From positions 1-12,113 of the forward strand of contig JAZOQZ010000013.1 in the NCBI GenBank assembly GCA_045656345.1: a stretch of 12,113 nt of DNA. Reading direction: 5' to 3'. Source of the DNA: SIG452 sp045656345. GTDB taxonomy: Bacteria; Bacillota; Clostridia; UMGS1840. Shown piece after piece: positions 1 through 6,717 of this stretch. A model generated the notes under the pieces. It was not told the origin of the DNA. It saw nothing but the letters and a program-made list of their open reading frames with translations, and did not search any database. The stretch's first letter is position 1, and the number at the start of each line of letters is the position of its first letter. A program made the translations under genes and the position numbers.

Positions 1-1305
1 GGTATGCACATCTTCTTTGGATACTACCATTTCGCCACAGGTTTCACAGTAGAATGCAGGGATTCTGTGTCCCCACCATAACTGACGGGAAATGCACCAG
101 TCGTGCACGTTTTCCATCCAGTTTAAATAGGTTTTAGAGAAACGCTCAGGCACAAAAGAAATGGTGCCGTCTTTTACCACGCGGATTGCTTCTTTTGCTA
201 AGGGTTCCATTTTCACAAACCACTGGCTGGAGGTGATGGGTTCCACAGTGGTACCGCAACGGTAACACTGACCCACGTTGTGTGCATGTTCTTCAATTTT
301 AACTAAGAGTCCCTGTTCCTGCAGGTCTTGGATCATTGCTTTTCTTGCTTCGTAACGGTCCATACCTTCGTATTTTCCGCCGTAGTGATTGATGGTAGCA
401 TCATCGTTCATCACTTTGATCACTTCTAAGTTATGGCGTTTACCAACCTCAAAGTCATTGGGGTCGTGAGCCGGAGTGATTTTTACACAACCGGTTCCGA
501 AATCTTTTTCCACATACTCATCGGCAACCACGGGAATTTCTCTGCCAACCAACGGCAGTACCAGCATTTTGCCAACCAAATGTGCATATCTTTCGTCTTC
601 AGGATGCACAGCAACAGCAGTATCACCCAGTAAAGTTTCGGGACGGGTGGTAGCGATTACCACAAACTCATCGGAATCTTTTACGGGATACTTAATGTGC
701 CAGAAATGGCCCTGCTGTTCAGTGTATTCCACTTCTGCATCAGATAATGCGGTAATACAATGGGGACACCAGTTGATAATTCTGTTGCCCTTATAAATCA
801 AACCTTTTTCATATAAGTTTACAAACACTTCTCTGACTGCTTTGGAGCAACCTTCATCCATGGTGAAGCGTTCTCTTTCCCAGTCACAGGAAGAACCTAA
901 TTTTTTTAACTGATGAATAATTCTGTCGCCGAATTTTTCTTTCCAGTCCCACACACGTTTGATAAACTCGTCTCTGCCCAAATCGTAACGGGTTAAGCCT
1001 TCGTTCACGCGAAGAGCTTCTTCCACCTTAATCTGGGTTGCAATCCCTGCGTGGTCGGTACCGGGAAGCCACAGAGCAGAAAACCCCTTCATTCTTTTAT
1101 AACGGATTAAAATATCCTGCAGGGTTTCATCCAAAGCGTGCCCCATGTGCAACTGACCGGTTACGTTCGGAGGAGGAATTACGATGGTATAGGGTTCTTT
1201 TTTGGAATCAGGTTCCGCATGAAAATACCCTTTTTCCTCCCAGTTTTTGTAAATACGCTCTTCCACGGAGGAAGGATCGTAGGTTTTGGAAAGTTCTTTT
1301 CTCAT
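1..1305 (-). CDS. valS: Valine--tRNA ligase, N-terminal 435 residues (C-terminus off the left edge)
   Basis: Class I aminoacyl-tRNA synthetase that charges tRNA-Val with valine in the cytoplasm. I translated the minus strand directly. The frame stays open from the ATG at 1305 to the window edge and gives 435 residues, about half the usual length of near 880. Visible are PPPNVTG followed by the class I HIGH signature as HMGH (residues 53-56), LPGTDHAG (80-87), and the CP1 editing domain with TTRPET (219-224). Cysteine pairs of a probable zinc site lie at CPHC (180-183) and further on. The KMSKS loop lies outside the window. The start MRKELSKTYDPS fits family N-termini and has AAAGGTG about 8 nt upstream. 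A second in-frame ATG at 1350 with a better AGGAG would add 15 residues. The spacing from promoter to gene is too short for a T-box, and no T-box sequence is seen. Confidence 0.97.
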   Translation of the reverse strand, partial: MRKELSKTYDPSSVEERIYKNWEEKGYFHAEPDSKKEPYTIVIPPPNVTGQLHMGHALDETLQDILIRYKRMKGFSALWLPGTDHAGIATQIKVEEALRVNEGLTRYDLGRDEFIKRVWDWKEKFGDRIIHQLKKLGSSCDWERERFTMDEGCSKAVREVFVNLYEKGLIYKGNRIINWCPHCITALSDAEVEYTEQQGHFWHIKYPVKDSDEFVVIATTRPETLLGDTAVAVHPEDERYAHLVGKMLVLPLVGREIPVVADEYVEKDFGTGCVKITPAHDPNDFEVGKRHNLEVIKVMNDDATINHYGGKYEGMDRYEARKAMIQDLQEQGLLVKIEEHAHNVGQCYRCGTTVEPITSSQWFVKMEPLAKEAIRVVKDGTISFVPERFSKTYLNWMENVHDWCISRQLWWGHRIPAFYCETCGEMVVSKEDVHT

Positions 1306-1335
1306 ATGATTATCACCTTTCGTGTAAAGTTCGTA

Positions 1336-1353
1336 AAAATGCGAGAGCATTTT
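1336..1353 (-). promoter_or_regulatory. Small hairpin in the valS leader over an upstream in-frame ATG
   Basis: A 7-bp perfect stem (1336-1342 with 1347-1353) closes a GAGA tetraloop on the plus strand (UCUC in the valS message). The hairpin contains the alternative valS start codon at 1348-1350, which has AAAGGAG 5 nt upstream. The hairpin might dampen initiation there. This is inference from sequence only. Confidence 0.4.
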
Positions 1354-1384
1354 CTCTCCTTTCGGACATAATACGCTATTTTTG

Positions 1385-1413
1385 ATTATATACTATTATA
1401 AAAAAAATTGCAA
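1385..1413 (-). promoter_or_regulatory. Sigma-A promoter for valS
   Basis: Read on the minus strand, the -35 box is TTGCAA (1408-1413), 4 of 6 to consensus, and the -10 box is TATAAT (1385-1390), 6 of 6. The spacer is exactly 17 nt. Transcription would begin near 1378, giving a leader of about 73 nt before the ATG at 1305. Confidence 0.8.
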
Positions 1414-1506
1414 GTGTTTTTTGGAACTTTTACGCAGTTTTCGGCAGTTTTTCTCTCATAATCGGAAAGTTTTTAGAACTTTTACAAACTTTTTCACAAA
1501 AAAGAC
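1414..1506. other. AT-rich spacer between divergent promoters with repeated GAACTTTTAC words
   Basis: This stretch separates the -35 boxes of the valS and rpsT promoters. The 10-mer GAACTTTTAC occurs twice in the same orientation (1424-1433 and 1476-1485). A related AACTTTTTCAC follows at 1487-1497, and GCAGTTTT occurs twice around 1434-1451. They could be UP-element-like DNA or a regulator site. No gene is seen here. Confidence 0.35.
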
Positions 1507-1535
1507 TTGACATTTCCCGATTTATTCATTATAAT
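1507..1535 (+). promoter_or_regulatory. Consensus sigma-A promoter for rpsT
   Basis: A perfect TTGACA (1507-1512) and a perfect TATAAT (1530-1535) are separated by 17 nt. Transcription should start near 1542. This is the strongest-looking promoter in the window, as expected for a ribosomal protein gene. Confidence 0.92.
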
Positions 1536-1558
1536 ACTAAAGGTTAAATTGGTAATAC

Positions 1559-1609
1559 TATTTGAGTGCAATGCCAAGTCGTTCTTGGCTGCAACCTCTG
1601 ACTCAAATA
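1559..1609 (+). ncRNA. Structured 5' leader of rpsT (candidate S20-binding autoregulatory element)
   Basis: The mRNA between the promoter and the rpsT start folds into one defined element. A perfect 9-bp basal stem pairs 1559-1567 with 1601-1609. Above it are an eight-base 3'-side bulge AACCTCTG (1593-1600), a 3-bp helix GCA/TGC (1568-1570 with 1590-1592), a two-base AT bulge (1571-1572) and a 6-bp helix GCCAAG/CTTGGC (1573-1578 with 1584-1589) capped by TCGTT. No U-run follows the basal stem, so it is not a terminator. Asymmetric bulges on stacked helices are typical of protein-binding RNAs. S20 represses its own synthesis in E. coli, so autoregulation is plausible here, but binding is inferred. 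Confidence 0.55.
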
Positions 1610-1651
1610 ATACTTATAAAACTTAATTTTAAGAAAAGGAGTATTTTTGAA

Positions 1652-1918
1652 ATGCCTAACATCAAATCCGCTGAAAAAAGAGTAAAAGTTATTGCAACCA
1701 AAACTCTGCAGAACCAGATGATCAAATCTAACTTAAAAACTACTTTAAAAACTTTTGAAGCTGCTTGTGAAAACAAAGCTGATAACTTAGCAGAAGTTTT
1801 CCAGAACACCGTGAAAACCATCGATATGGCTTGCACCAAAGGTATTCTGAAAAAGAACACTGCTTCCAGAAAAAAATCCAGCGTTGCAAAAAAATACAAC
1901 GCTGCAATCAAAGGTTAA
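1652..1918 (+). CDS. rpsT: 30S ribosomal protein bS20
   Basis: Small basic primary-binding protein of the 30S subunit that contacts 16S rRNA in the 5' domain and helix 44 and aids early assembly. The 88-residue product starts MPNIKSAEKRVK and ends NAAIKG. The MPNIKSAxKR start and the Lys-rich C-terminal stretch (GILKKNTASRKKS) are family hallmarks, and the length is normal. The start at 1652 is chosen because AAGGAG lies at 1636-1641, 10 nt upstream, and the family begins there. An in-frame ATG at 1562 is inside the leader stem and has no ribosome site. The gene stands alone, with its own promoter and terminator, and diverges from valS. Confidence 0.97.
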   Translation: MPNIKSAEKRVKVIATKTLQNQMIKSNLKTTLKTFEAACENKADNLAEVFQNTVKTIDMACTKGILKKNTASRKKSSVAKKYNAAIKG

Positions 1919-1932
1919 TTTTAATCTGCAGT

Positions 1933-1967
1933 AAAAATCCCGTATGGAAATTCCATACGGGATTTTT
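1933..1967. terminator. Bidirectional Rho-independent terminator between rpsT and the ClC gene
   Basis: A 15-bp perfect stem (1933-1947 with 1953-1967) with a GC-rich core surrounds the loop AAATT. It has a T-run at 1963-1969 on the plus strand and the complementary A-run at 1933-1937, giving a U-tract in the minus-strand transcript too. It starts 15 nt after the rpsT stop, and its T-run overlaps the stop codon of the convergent ClC gene at 1968-1970. Confidence 0.93.
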
Positions 1968-3146
1968 TTATTCATTATACAATCCGAATTTCCCCGATAG
2001 TAACCAGGTAAGCACCACCACGGGAATGAACAAGGCGATTCCGCCAATGTCAAACACTTCCATTGCCAACAAAAATGCAGCAACAGGACATTTGGTCATT
2101 CCCGAAAAGAGTGCCACAAATCCAAGGCAGGCACCTATCTCTGCAGGCAGTCCCAAAAGTGAACCTGCCACACAGCCAAAGGTTGCGCCGATAAAGAAGG
2201 TTGGCACGATTTCTCCGCCTTTAAATCCTGCGGCAACCGTAATAACGGTAAAGAGAATTTTTAGGAGGAATGCCTCATAGTTTGCCGTACCGGAAATAGC
2301 AGTTCCGATCACACCCATCCCCGCCCCGTTATAGTCGGTTGTGCCAACCAATAGGGTAAGTCCAATGATGAGAAGGCCGCCGATGAGTGCACGAAGATAA
2401 GAATTTTTGATCAGTTTTTTGCCAAAGTGTTCTGTTTTATGAAGAGCCAATGCAAAGAGAACGCACACTGCCGCACATAACACCGCCAACAGAAGCACTT
2501 GCCAGATTAAATGATAGTTGTACGTAAATTCAGGCATCAAAAACCGTACCGGTGCCACACCACATAACTGCGCCGTAAAGAAAGCAACCAAAGATGCAAC
2601 AACACAAGGGAGTAGTCCACTAAACTTCCATCTTCCCTGACGAGTCACCTCAACCGAGAAAATCGCCGCAGTGAAAGGAGTTCCGAACAATGCAGAAAAC
2701 ACACTGCTCATCCCTGCCATTACCATCAGCTTTTTTTCTTTTTCGTCTTGTTTGAATGCATTTCCCACATTGTAACCCATACTGCCGCCAAGCTGAAGTG
2801 CTGCTCCCTCACGACCTGCAGAACCGCCAAAAGCGTGGGTAATCACGGTGCCGATAAAGATTAAAGGAATCATCACCAAAGGAACATCCTTATCCTCTTT
2901 GACTGCAGAAAATACCCGCTTGGTATCAATGTTTCCGCAGTTACGAAACCGATGATACATTGCCGCAATCAGAAGTCCGCCTAAGGGCAACAGATAGATG
3001 AACCAAAAATTGTGCTCTCTTTGTTCGGTCACAAAGTCCACGCTGATATGAAAGGCAGAACCTAAAAGTCCGCCTAAAATTCCTAAGAGGATACTAAAAA
3101 GTACCCATTTCGCAATGTTTTTACCGTATGTTTTTATCAATTCCAT
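1968..3146 (-). CDS. ClC-family anion transporter, CLC-F-like short form
   Basis: Integral membrane protein of the ClC fold, 392 residues and about ten hydrophobic segments, shorter than E. coli ClcA (about 470) and close to the CLC-F fluoride/proton antiporters. GREGAALQLGGS (111-122) carries the gating glutamate E113, with Ala where ClcA has Pro. GFKGGEIVP (307-315) is the anion-filter loop; its GGE glutamate resembles CLC-F proteins. The position of the ClcA internal proton glutamate is Val167 (SVEV), and the GSGIP serine region reads CGNID. TKCPVAAFLLAMEV (351-364) is the late ClC helix. I infer a fluoride or other halide exporter; substrate is not settled, and no fluoride riboswitch is seen. 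Start 3146 is preferred over 3194 because GAGG precedes it and it avoids overlap with the upstream gene, 22 nt away. Confidence 0.88.
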   Translation of the reverse strand: MELIKTYGKNIAKWVLFSILLGILGGLLGSAFHISVDFVTEQREHNFWFIYLLPLGGLLIAAMYHRFRNCGNIDTKRVFSAVKEDKDVPLVMIPLIFIGTVITHAFGGSAGREGAALQLGGSMGYNVGNAFKQDEKEKKLMVMAGMSSVFSALFGTPFTAAIFSVEVTRQGRWKFSGLLPCVVASLVAFFTAQLCGVAPVRFLMPEFTYNYHLIWQVLLLAVLCAAVCVLFALALHKTEHFGKKLIKNSYLRALIGGLLIIGLTLLVGTTDYNGAGMGVIGTAISGTANYEAFLLKILFTVITVAAGFKGGEIVPTFFIGATFGCVAGSLLGLPAEIGACLGFVALFSGMTKCPVAAFLLAMEVFDIGGIALFIPVVVLTWLLSGKFGLYNE

Positions 3147-3168
3147 TGTTCTTTTCCTCAAAACATCT

Positions 3169-3948
3169 CTAAATCCCCAATAATTTTTTCGCATTTTCCG
3201 AAAAAATTTGTTCTTTTTCCCTGTCGGTTACCAAATGATCAAACAGCACACCGCCCACATACATCCCCGGGTTACAGGTGGGATAATCGGAACCGAAGAG
3301 AATTCTGTCGGCACCGAATGCATCTATGGCGTGTCGGAGCATTCCGTAACGAAAAATGCCGTAGCCCGACAAATCCAGGTAATAGTTTTCGCTGAATTTC
3401 ATCCGTTCCACGTGCCGCAGAAAGCTATGATATTCCCCCGGATGTGCCGCAACAAAAATCACATCGGGATGATTTTTCACCATATGGTCCATCTCGTCTT
3501 CTCCCATAGAATGAAAGCTCACAATCATATTTCTTTTGCCCGCCTCGTCCAGCAAAACCGAGAATGCTTCCGTGGAATAATCACTCCAGCCATCCATATA
3601 CGGCACAAGTTCTCCAATGAGTCTGATTCCCTTTTGATGCATCCGTTCGATTTCTGCAACCGACTCCTCCAAATAAGCAGGATGGATGCTGAAGCCGGGA
3701 ATATAAAATCCGTTGTACATTCCCTGAAGTTTTAGTGCCGTGTCATTATTGGTTCTGATTTTCTCCCACACGGATTTGTCCCCGGTGGTTCTAGAAATCA
3801 CCGAACCGCAGATTGTTGTAATCCCGAGTTTTTGAAATACTTCCACCGTGTTTTCAGCACTCATATCGCAGTGCTTTGTGTGGGAACAAATATTCTGTTC
3901 TTTGGTTAAAAACGGATGTGTATGAAAATCAATGATATGAAAATCCAC
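3169..3948 (-). CDS. Amidohydrolase_2-type TIM-barrel metal-dependent hydrolase
   Basis: A 259-residue cytoplasmic enzyme of the amidohydrolase superfamily. Ligands follow the usual order: the HxH of DFHTHPF (H9, H11) on the first strand, a glutamate in IGELVP (E113), H146 in SFHSM, H169 in AAHPGE, and the terminal-strand aspartate D221 in LFGSDYP. Relatives include decarboxylases and lactone or amide hydrolases, so the reaction is open. It starts with GTG at 3948, supported by AAAGGAG 7 nt upstream; the GTG reads into DFHIIDFHTH as expected. It lies 48 nt downstream of the SGNH hydrolase gene and 22 nt upstream of the ClC gene, and is probably co-transcribed with both. Confidence 0.87.
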   Translation of the reverse strand: MDFHIIDFHTHPFLTKEQNICSHTKHCDMSAENTVEVFQKLGITTICGSVISRTTGDKSVWEKIRTNNDTALKLQGMYNGFYIPGFSIHPAYLEESVAEIERMHQKGIRLIGELVPYMDGWSDYSTEAFSVLLDEAGKRNMIVSFHSMGEDEMDHMVKNHPDVIFVAAHPGEYHSFLRHVERMKFSENYYLDLSGYGIFRYGMLRHAIDAFGADRILFGSDYPTCNPGMYVGGVLFDHLVTDREKEQIFSENAKKLLGI

Positions 3949-3996
3949 AGGAATACTCCTTTTTTTAACATTTTTGCTATATCCGGCAAAAACAAT

Positions 3997-4785
3997 TTAA
4001 AATTGATACCGAATGTTGGTACCCACAAAGGCGATTTCGGAGAAATCTTTCGGATTATGACGCACAATATAATCAATATAGGAGTCAATTATCTGAGCAG
4101 TCAGAATATATCCACTGGGATTCATATGGGTATGCAGAAAGAATTTTTTGTTGAATTCTTCATCGTAAACGGGACCATATTTATATAAGTCAATGACATA
4201 GGAATTACTAAAATGAGCTGCAAAATCGTAGAGCAGCTTAATCATTCCCTGTGTTTTTTCTTCCAGGGCAGGGTCACCGCTATCAGGGAAGGTTACAAAG
4301 AAAAACTTTGCATCGGGAGCAATTTCTTTGTAGCGCTGGATGATTTGTGCATAGTAGCCTGCGAAAGTGGGTTTGTTGTTCTGATAATTTTCATCACAAA
4401 CATCTTCTATGCTTCCCAATTCCATATCCAAATTATAAATGTCATTCACGCCCAACGCAATCACGTATGCCTGACAAGCTTTTTCTTTGTCCCACATACC
4501 GTTTGCCTGGGCAAAGCTTTCCGTGTATTCCTTTGCAGTCATACCGCCACGGGAAAAATTATAGGCGTGAAAGCCATTCTTTCTTGCAATATACTGCCCC
4601 CAGGAATAATCGTATAAATCATAATAACCTCTGTTTCCTTCAGGATCAAGAGTTTCAAATTCGCCGGAAGAAAGGCTGTCACCCACAAATGCTACCTTAC
4701 GGAACACCGAGGTATGGCTATAACCATCCACGAGTCTGTCTAAGGGTTTTTCATTTTCATCATAAAGATATTTGTTCCAATCCAT
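3997..4785 (-). CDS. SGNH/GDSL-family hydrolase (esterase-like)
   Basis: A 262-residue protein without signal peptide, likely a cytoplasmic esterase or deacylase. SGNH block I is FVGDSLSSG with nucleophile Ser37, block II is SRGGM (G80-G81) and block III is LGVND with Asn114. Block V is HTHMNPSGY with His220. The aspartate normally three residues before that histidine is Leu217, so the classical Ser-His-Asp triad is incomplete or uses another acid. From memory, a clostridial SGNH subfamily has a similar HMNPxGY ending. The ATG at 4785 is chosen over an in-frame TTG at 4803, because that TTG lies in the AAGGA ribosome site serving 4785. A promoter lies upstream at 4848-4876, and the amidohydrolase gene follows. 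Confidence 0.86.
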   Translation of the reverse strand: MDWNKYLYDENEKPLDRLVDGYSHTSVFRKVAFVGDSLSSGEFETLDPEGNRGYYDLYDYSWGQYIARKNGFHAYNFSRGGMTAKEYTESFAQANGMWDKEKACQAYVIALGVNDIYNLDMELGSIEDVCDENYQNNKPTFAGYYAQIIQRYKEIAPDAKFFFVTFPDSGDPALEEKTQGMIKLLYDFAAHFSNSYVIDLYKYGPVYDEEFNKKFFLHTHMNPSGYILTAQIIDSYIDYIVRHNPKDFSEIAFVGTNIRYQF

Positions 4786-4847
4786 CACTGACTTTTCCTT
4801 CAATATGCTTATTATATTCTAAAATTGGCTTAGCGCTATGATATTTC

Positions 4848-4876
4848 ATTGTAGCACTCTTTTCTTAAAAATACAA
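4848..4876 (-). promoter_or_regulatory. Probable internal promoter for the SGNH-amidohydrolase-ClC genes
   Basis: Read on the minus strand, the -10 is TACAAT (4848-4853), 5 of 6, and the -35 is TTGTAT (4871-4876), 3 of 6, with a 17-nt spacer. It sits in the 121-nt gap after the SASA esterase gene. No clear terminator precedes it, so read-through from the upstream operon is also possible. Confidence 0.5.
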
Positions 4877-4906
4877 TATTTTTACATAAAAAGATTTTTT
4901 TTGCCA

Positions 4907-5749
4907 CTATACATCCCGAATTTGTTTGGCAAACAGTTTTCCAAGTTTGATAACCGATTCGCAATCATAATGATAAACATCCGGCTCTTCAATGGGTTCA
5001 TATTTTGTACTCAAGCCGTTTTCGATGGTATCAATATATCTGAAATCACTATGACTTTGGGCATATTCTTTTTTTAAAGTATTCATTTCCTGATAACAAG
5101 GCCAGATTTCAGAAATTCCCGCATCCACATAGATGCAATCACGAAGGTAGTGTGAAAATTCGTTTTTAAAATCATTGATAAACGAATCAAAATCAGCTCT
5201 GTAATTCTCCACATGCTCACTAAAGCAAGCGTCGCTTTCGCCCTGCATCCAACAAAAACCGATGATTTTGGGATGGTATCCTTCTTCCTTCAAGAAGGAA
5301 ATACTCTCATCAAGCAGGCTCACAAGACCGTTATAGCACCATCCCGCTTTTGTTGGTTCGCCATTGCGGAATGCACGGTAAGTATCCGGATACTCCTTTT
5401 TAATGCCGTCTATATCCAAAAAACTTCCTCTTGAGGGTGGCAGAAAATCGTGACGTAAGCTGGCGCTTCCTACCGCAAATTTTACGATAAAAAATTCGCA
5501 ATCGGGATTGGTTTCGCTTAGTTGTTCCGCAATTCCAAGTTCAGGTCCGATGGTTTCTTTGTCAATTTTCGTAGTAACAAAGCCATTACTAAAACAATCG
5601 TAGGAAATATAGTTAATTTTGATATTGGAATAACCCCTACGGTATTCTTTGATTTTTTCATCCGAAAAGCTACGAGGCAAGCAATCAACATATCCAACGC
5701 CTGCAGCATTAGACTGTCCGGAGAGCACAATAATTTTTGCTTGTTTCAT
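4907..5749 (-). CDS. SASA-domain carbohydrate esterase (sialate O-acetylesterase-like)
   Basis: A 280-residue SGNH-fold esterase of the SASA/carbohydrate esterase 6 type, whose members remove O-acetyl groups from sugars such as sialic acid or xylan. Seen are LSGQSNAAG with the nucleophile Ser13, GPELG (68-72), AVGSASL (92-98), the diagnostic WMQGESD (167-173), and the C-terminal catalytic pair D257-H260 in DVYH. The catalytic set is complete, unlike in the SGNH neighbour. There is no signal peptide, suggesting a cytoplasmic role on an imported substrate. The ATG at 5749 has GGAG 7 nt upstream, and that site begins at the stop codon of the aldo/keto reductase. The 11-nt gap implies co-translation in one operon. 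The substrate is unknown. Confidence 0.88.
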   Translation of the reverse strand: MKQAKIIVLSGQSNAAGVGYVDCLPRSFSDEKIKEYRRGYSNIKINYISYDCFSNGFVTTKIDKETIGPELGIAEQLSETNPDCEFFIVKFAVGSASLRHDFLPPSRGSFLDIDGIKKEYPDTYRAFRNGEPTKAGWCYNGLVSLLDESISFLKEEGYHPKIIGFCWMQGESDACFSEHVENYRADFDSFINDFKNEFSHYLRDCIYVDAGISEIWPCYQEMNTLKKEYAQSHSDFRYIDTIENGLSTKYEPIEEPDVYHYDCESVIKLGKLFAKQIRDV

Positions 5750-5760
5750 AATGAAACTCC

Positions 5761-6699
5761 TTAATAGATTGAGCTAAGCACAGATTTTATCGCATCAGCA
5801 GAAACGGTGATATCTGCTCCGTTTAAAGAATCTGTAATCTGCGAGACAGTTCGTCCCCCGATTACCGGAAACACATCCACTTCAGGAATCGAACAAAGAA
5901 TTCCGCAAACAACCGATGCTACACTGCAGTTGCAATCAGAAGCCAGTTTTTTAATAATTTCCAGGCGTCTTAAATTTTCATCACATAAATACCGTTTCTT
6001 TGCCTTTTCAGACAAAGCTTCCTCTCCCTGCTCTGCCATTTTGGAAAAAAAGCCCTTTGCCTGAGAGGAATATGCCACCACCGGAAGAGAATTGTTTTGA
6101 TAAAACGAGAATTCATGAGAGTCCATTCCCACAAGTCCCCCTCGTTCTCCTAAACAATACGCCGGATTAAAGCGAATCTGACTTGCCGAAAATCCCAGCA
6201 ATCCCTTTTCTTTGGCATACTCATTTGCCTCTCCGATGCGCTCCGATCTCCAGTTGGATGCTCCGAATTGTTTGATTTTACCTTCTTTCACAAAAGAGTT
6301 CATCAAATCAATGATTTCGGAAACAGGAACATTTTCATCATCACGGTGAAGCCAGTAAAATTCAATATTTTTTAATCCTAAAGCAGATAAACTTTGTTCT
6401 AAATCATAACGTAAATCCGCCTCGTTAATACGAGGTTTTTCACCCAAGTCAGGTTCATAATAGCCGCCCTTGGTGGAAACAAGTATATCCTGAGGTTTTC
6501 TTACAGCTAACCATTTTCCTACCACTTTTTCTGCCTCACCATTGGCATACAGACGAGCGGTATCAATATGTTTTCCGCCCATTTCGTAATAGGCATCCAT
6601 AATGGCGAATGCCTCTTCCTCCGAAATGGTATCCCCAAAATATGCAGTTCCAAGTAAAATTTTGGAACTCTTTTTACCAAAACTATTTGAATATTTCAT
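5761..6699 (-). CDS. Aldo/keto reductase
   Basis: A 312-residue NAD(P)H-dependent oxidoreductase of the aldo/keto reductase superfamily, a cytoplasmic TIM-barrel enzyme reducing carbonyls of aldehydes, ketones or sugars. The catalytic tetrad is complete: Asp46 and Tyr51 in HIDTARLYANGEAE, Lys77 in VSTKGG and His118 in YWLHRDD. FGASNW (145-150) and QIRFNPAY further on are typical strand and cofactor-side segments. The VIGGRT near the C-terminus matches the usual nicotinamide-phosphate binding loop. The start at 6699 has AGGAG 7 nt upstream. It lies 18 nt after the immunity-like gene and 11 nt before the SASA esterase gene, in the same operon. Pairing with the esterase hints at a sugar-derived substrate, but this is not shown. 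Confidence 0.93.
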   Translation of the reverse strand: MKYSNSFGKKSSKILLGTAYFGDTISEEEAFAIMDAYYEMGGKHIDTARLYANGEAEKVVGKWLAVRKPQDILVSTKGGYYEPDLGEKPRINEADLRYDLEQSLSALGLKNIEFYWLHRDDENVPVSEIIDLMNSFVKEGKIKQFGASNWRSERIGEANEYAKEKGLLGFSASQIRFNPAYCLGERGGLVGMDSHEFSFYQNNSLPVVAYSSQAKGFFSKMAEQGEEALSEKAKKRYLCDENLRRLEIIKKLASDCNCSVASVVCGILCSIPEVDVFPVIGGRTVSQITDSLNGADITVSADAIKSVLSSIY

Positions 6700-6717
6700 A
6701 TATGTTCTCCTAAAAAA

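Noticed and set aside
903..907. Frameshift or pseudogene signs in valS or the oxidoreductase
   Set aside because: Both frames are uninterrupted across their full visible length with all expected motifs present; they are only cut by the window edges.
1306..1378. T-box riboswitch in front of valS
   Set aside because: The leader implied by the promoter is only about 73 nt, and I find no T-box antiterminator sequence or terminator.
476..1385. Open frames of 106 and 115 codons on the plus strand
   Set aside because: They lie opposite valS, which is clearly coding on the minus strand, and their translations look non-protein-like.
1562..1651. An upstream in-frame ATG that would lengthen rpsT by 30 residues
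   Set aside because: It lies in the leader stem without a ribosome site, while AAGGAG precedes 1652, where the S20 family sequence MPNIKSA begins.
1603..2083. Minus-strand open frames across rpsT and its terminator
   Set aside because: They are antisense to an unmistakable S20 gene and run through its terminator hairpin.
3147..3194. Longer ClC start adding 16 residues
   Set aside because: It would overlap the upstream amidohydrolase gene by 26 nt; the ATG at 3146 has GAGG upstream and starts just before the first membrane segment.
3949..3996. Fluoride riboswitch for the CLC-F-like gene's operon
   Set aside because: The short gaps before the amidohydrolase and ClC genes hold only ribosome sites, with no room for a riboswitch and no matching motif.
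4877..4900. Terminator after the SASA esterase gene
   Set aside because: There is an A-run facing a T-run around AAAAAGATTTTT, but no GC-containing stem, so it is not a convincing terminator.
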